From the NCBI GenBank assembly GCA_023410885.1, contig JAEYPI010000187.1, forward strand, positions 1-5,288: 5,288 bases of DNA, given 5' to 3'. Under the pieces are notes generated by a model. It was not told the DNA's origin. It saw only the letters and a list, made by a program, of their open reading frames with translations, and did no database searches. A program made the translations under genes and the position numbers. Shown piece by piece: positions 5,119 through 5,288 of this stretch. Source of the DNA: Bacillota bacterium. Lineage in GTDB: Bacteria > Bacillota > Clostridia > DSM-8532. Each line of letters starts with the position of its first letter. Position 1 is the first letter of the stretch.

Positions 5119-5288
5119 ATGAAAAAGGCAGCTGTTCCTGTCAACAGGGTTTCCGAGCAAAAGACAAGCGTTTTTCTTTACTTGTTAAATGAAGAATTTC
5201 TGAGAGTCTTAAAATTCCTTATTATCATTTGTATTTTTAATATGGTAGGGCAGCTTTTCCTCATAGGGTGGGCCGCTCAGGATTATGG
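5119..5288 (+). CDS. Membrane protein, N-terminal part (runs off the window end)
   Basis: An open frame starts at ATG 5119, 7 nt after AGGTG and 10 nt after the gntR stop, and continues to the edge without a stop (56 complete codons). It begins with a basic, polar stretch (MKKAAVPVNRVSEQK), then YLLNEEFLRVLKFL leading into a hydrophobic segment (about residues 33-51, ending LFLIGWAAQD) that looks like a first transmembrane helix with a cytoplasmic N-terminus. I do not recognise a family from this fragment. Position after a YtrA-type regulator suggests the permease part of an ABC exporter or another envelope protein under its control. The common order puts an ATPase gene next, so a permease-like gene first would be a variation. 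Confidence 0.75.
   Translation, partial: MKKAAVPVNRVSEQKTSVFLYLLNEEFLRVLKFLIIICIFNMVGQLFLIGWAAQDY

Overview
The window looks like ordinary chromosomal housekeeping DNA from a low-to-moderate GC Gram-positive bacterium, most likely a member of the Clostridia (Bacillota). The basis is the strong GGAGG-type ribosome binding sites, near-consensus sigma-A promoters with TATAAT boxes, the gene content (tgt-yajC, rimM-trmD, rarA, a class D-like sortase, a YtrA-type GntR regulator) and the style of the proteins. The genus cannot be fixed by eye. All recognised genes are on the + strand, and no gene-free stretch exceeds about 190 bases.

Layout: (1) 1-378 is the 3' end of tgt (tRNA-guanine transglycosylase), cut by the window edge. 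(2) 379-552 is an AT-rich leader with a good promoter (TTGCGA-17 bp-TATAAT) for yajC. (3) 553-909 is yajC, a small SecDF-associated membrane protein, closed by a strong intrinsic terminator at 921-952. (4) 954-1047 holds two adjacent copies of a 47-bp unit, 30 of the first 32 bases identical, the first copy forming a hairpin. (5) 1066-3629 is a tightly packed block, rimM-trmD-rarA, with overlaps of 11 and about 53 nt. (6) 3654-4535 is a membrane-anchored sortase 24 nt after rarA, followed by an intrinsic terminator at 4572-4603. (7) 4677-5108 is a new transcription unit: a promoter buried in a perfect 26-bp gapped inverted repeat, then a small GntR regulator starting at TTG. (8) From 5119 to the edge is the start of a membrane protein, probably the first structural gene of the operon controlled by the regulator.

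How they work together: tgt, rimM and trmD serve tRNA modification and 30S assembly; yajC serves protein export; rarA serves replication-fork maintenance; the sortase anchors surface proteins. rimM through the sortase could be one transcript, since there is no terminator between them. The regulator and the membrane gene form a separate, probably autoregulated unit resembling the YtrA-type regulator/ABC exporter operons of Bacillota.

I found no convincing novel defence, mobile or RNA system. The most distinctive items are the tandem 47-bp repeat before rimM, the operator-like palindrome covering the gntR promoter, and the unusually long trmD/rarA overlap.
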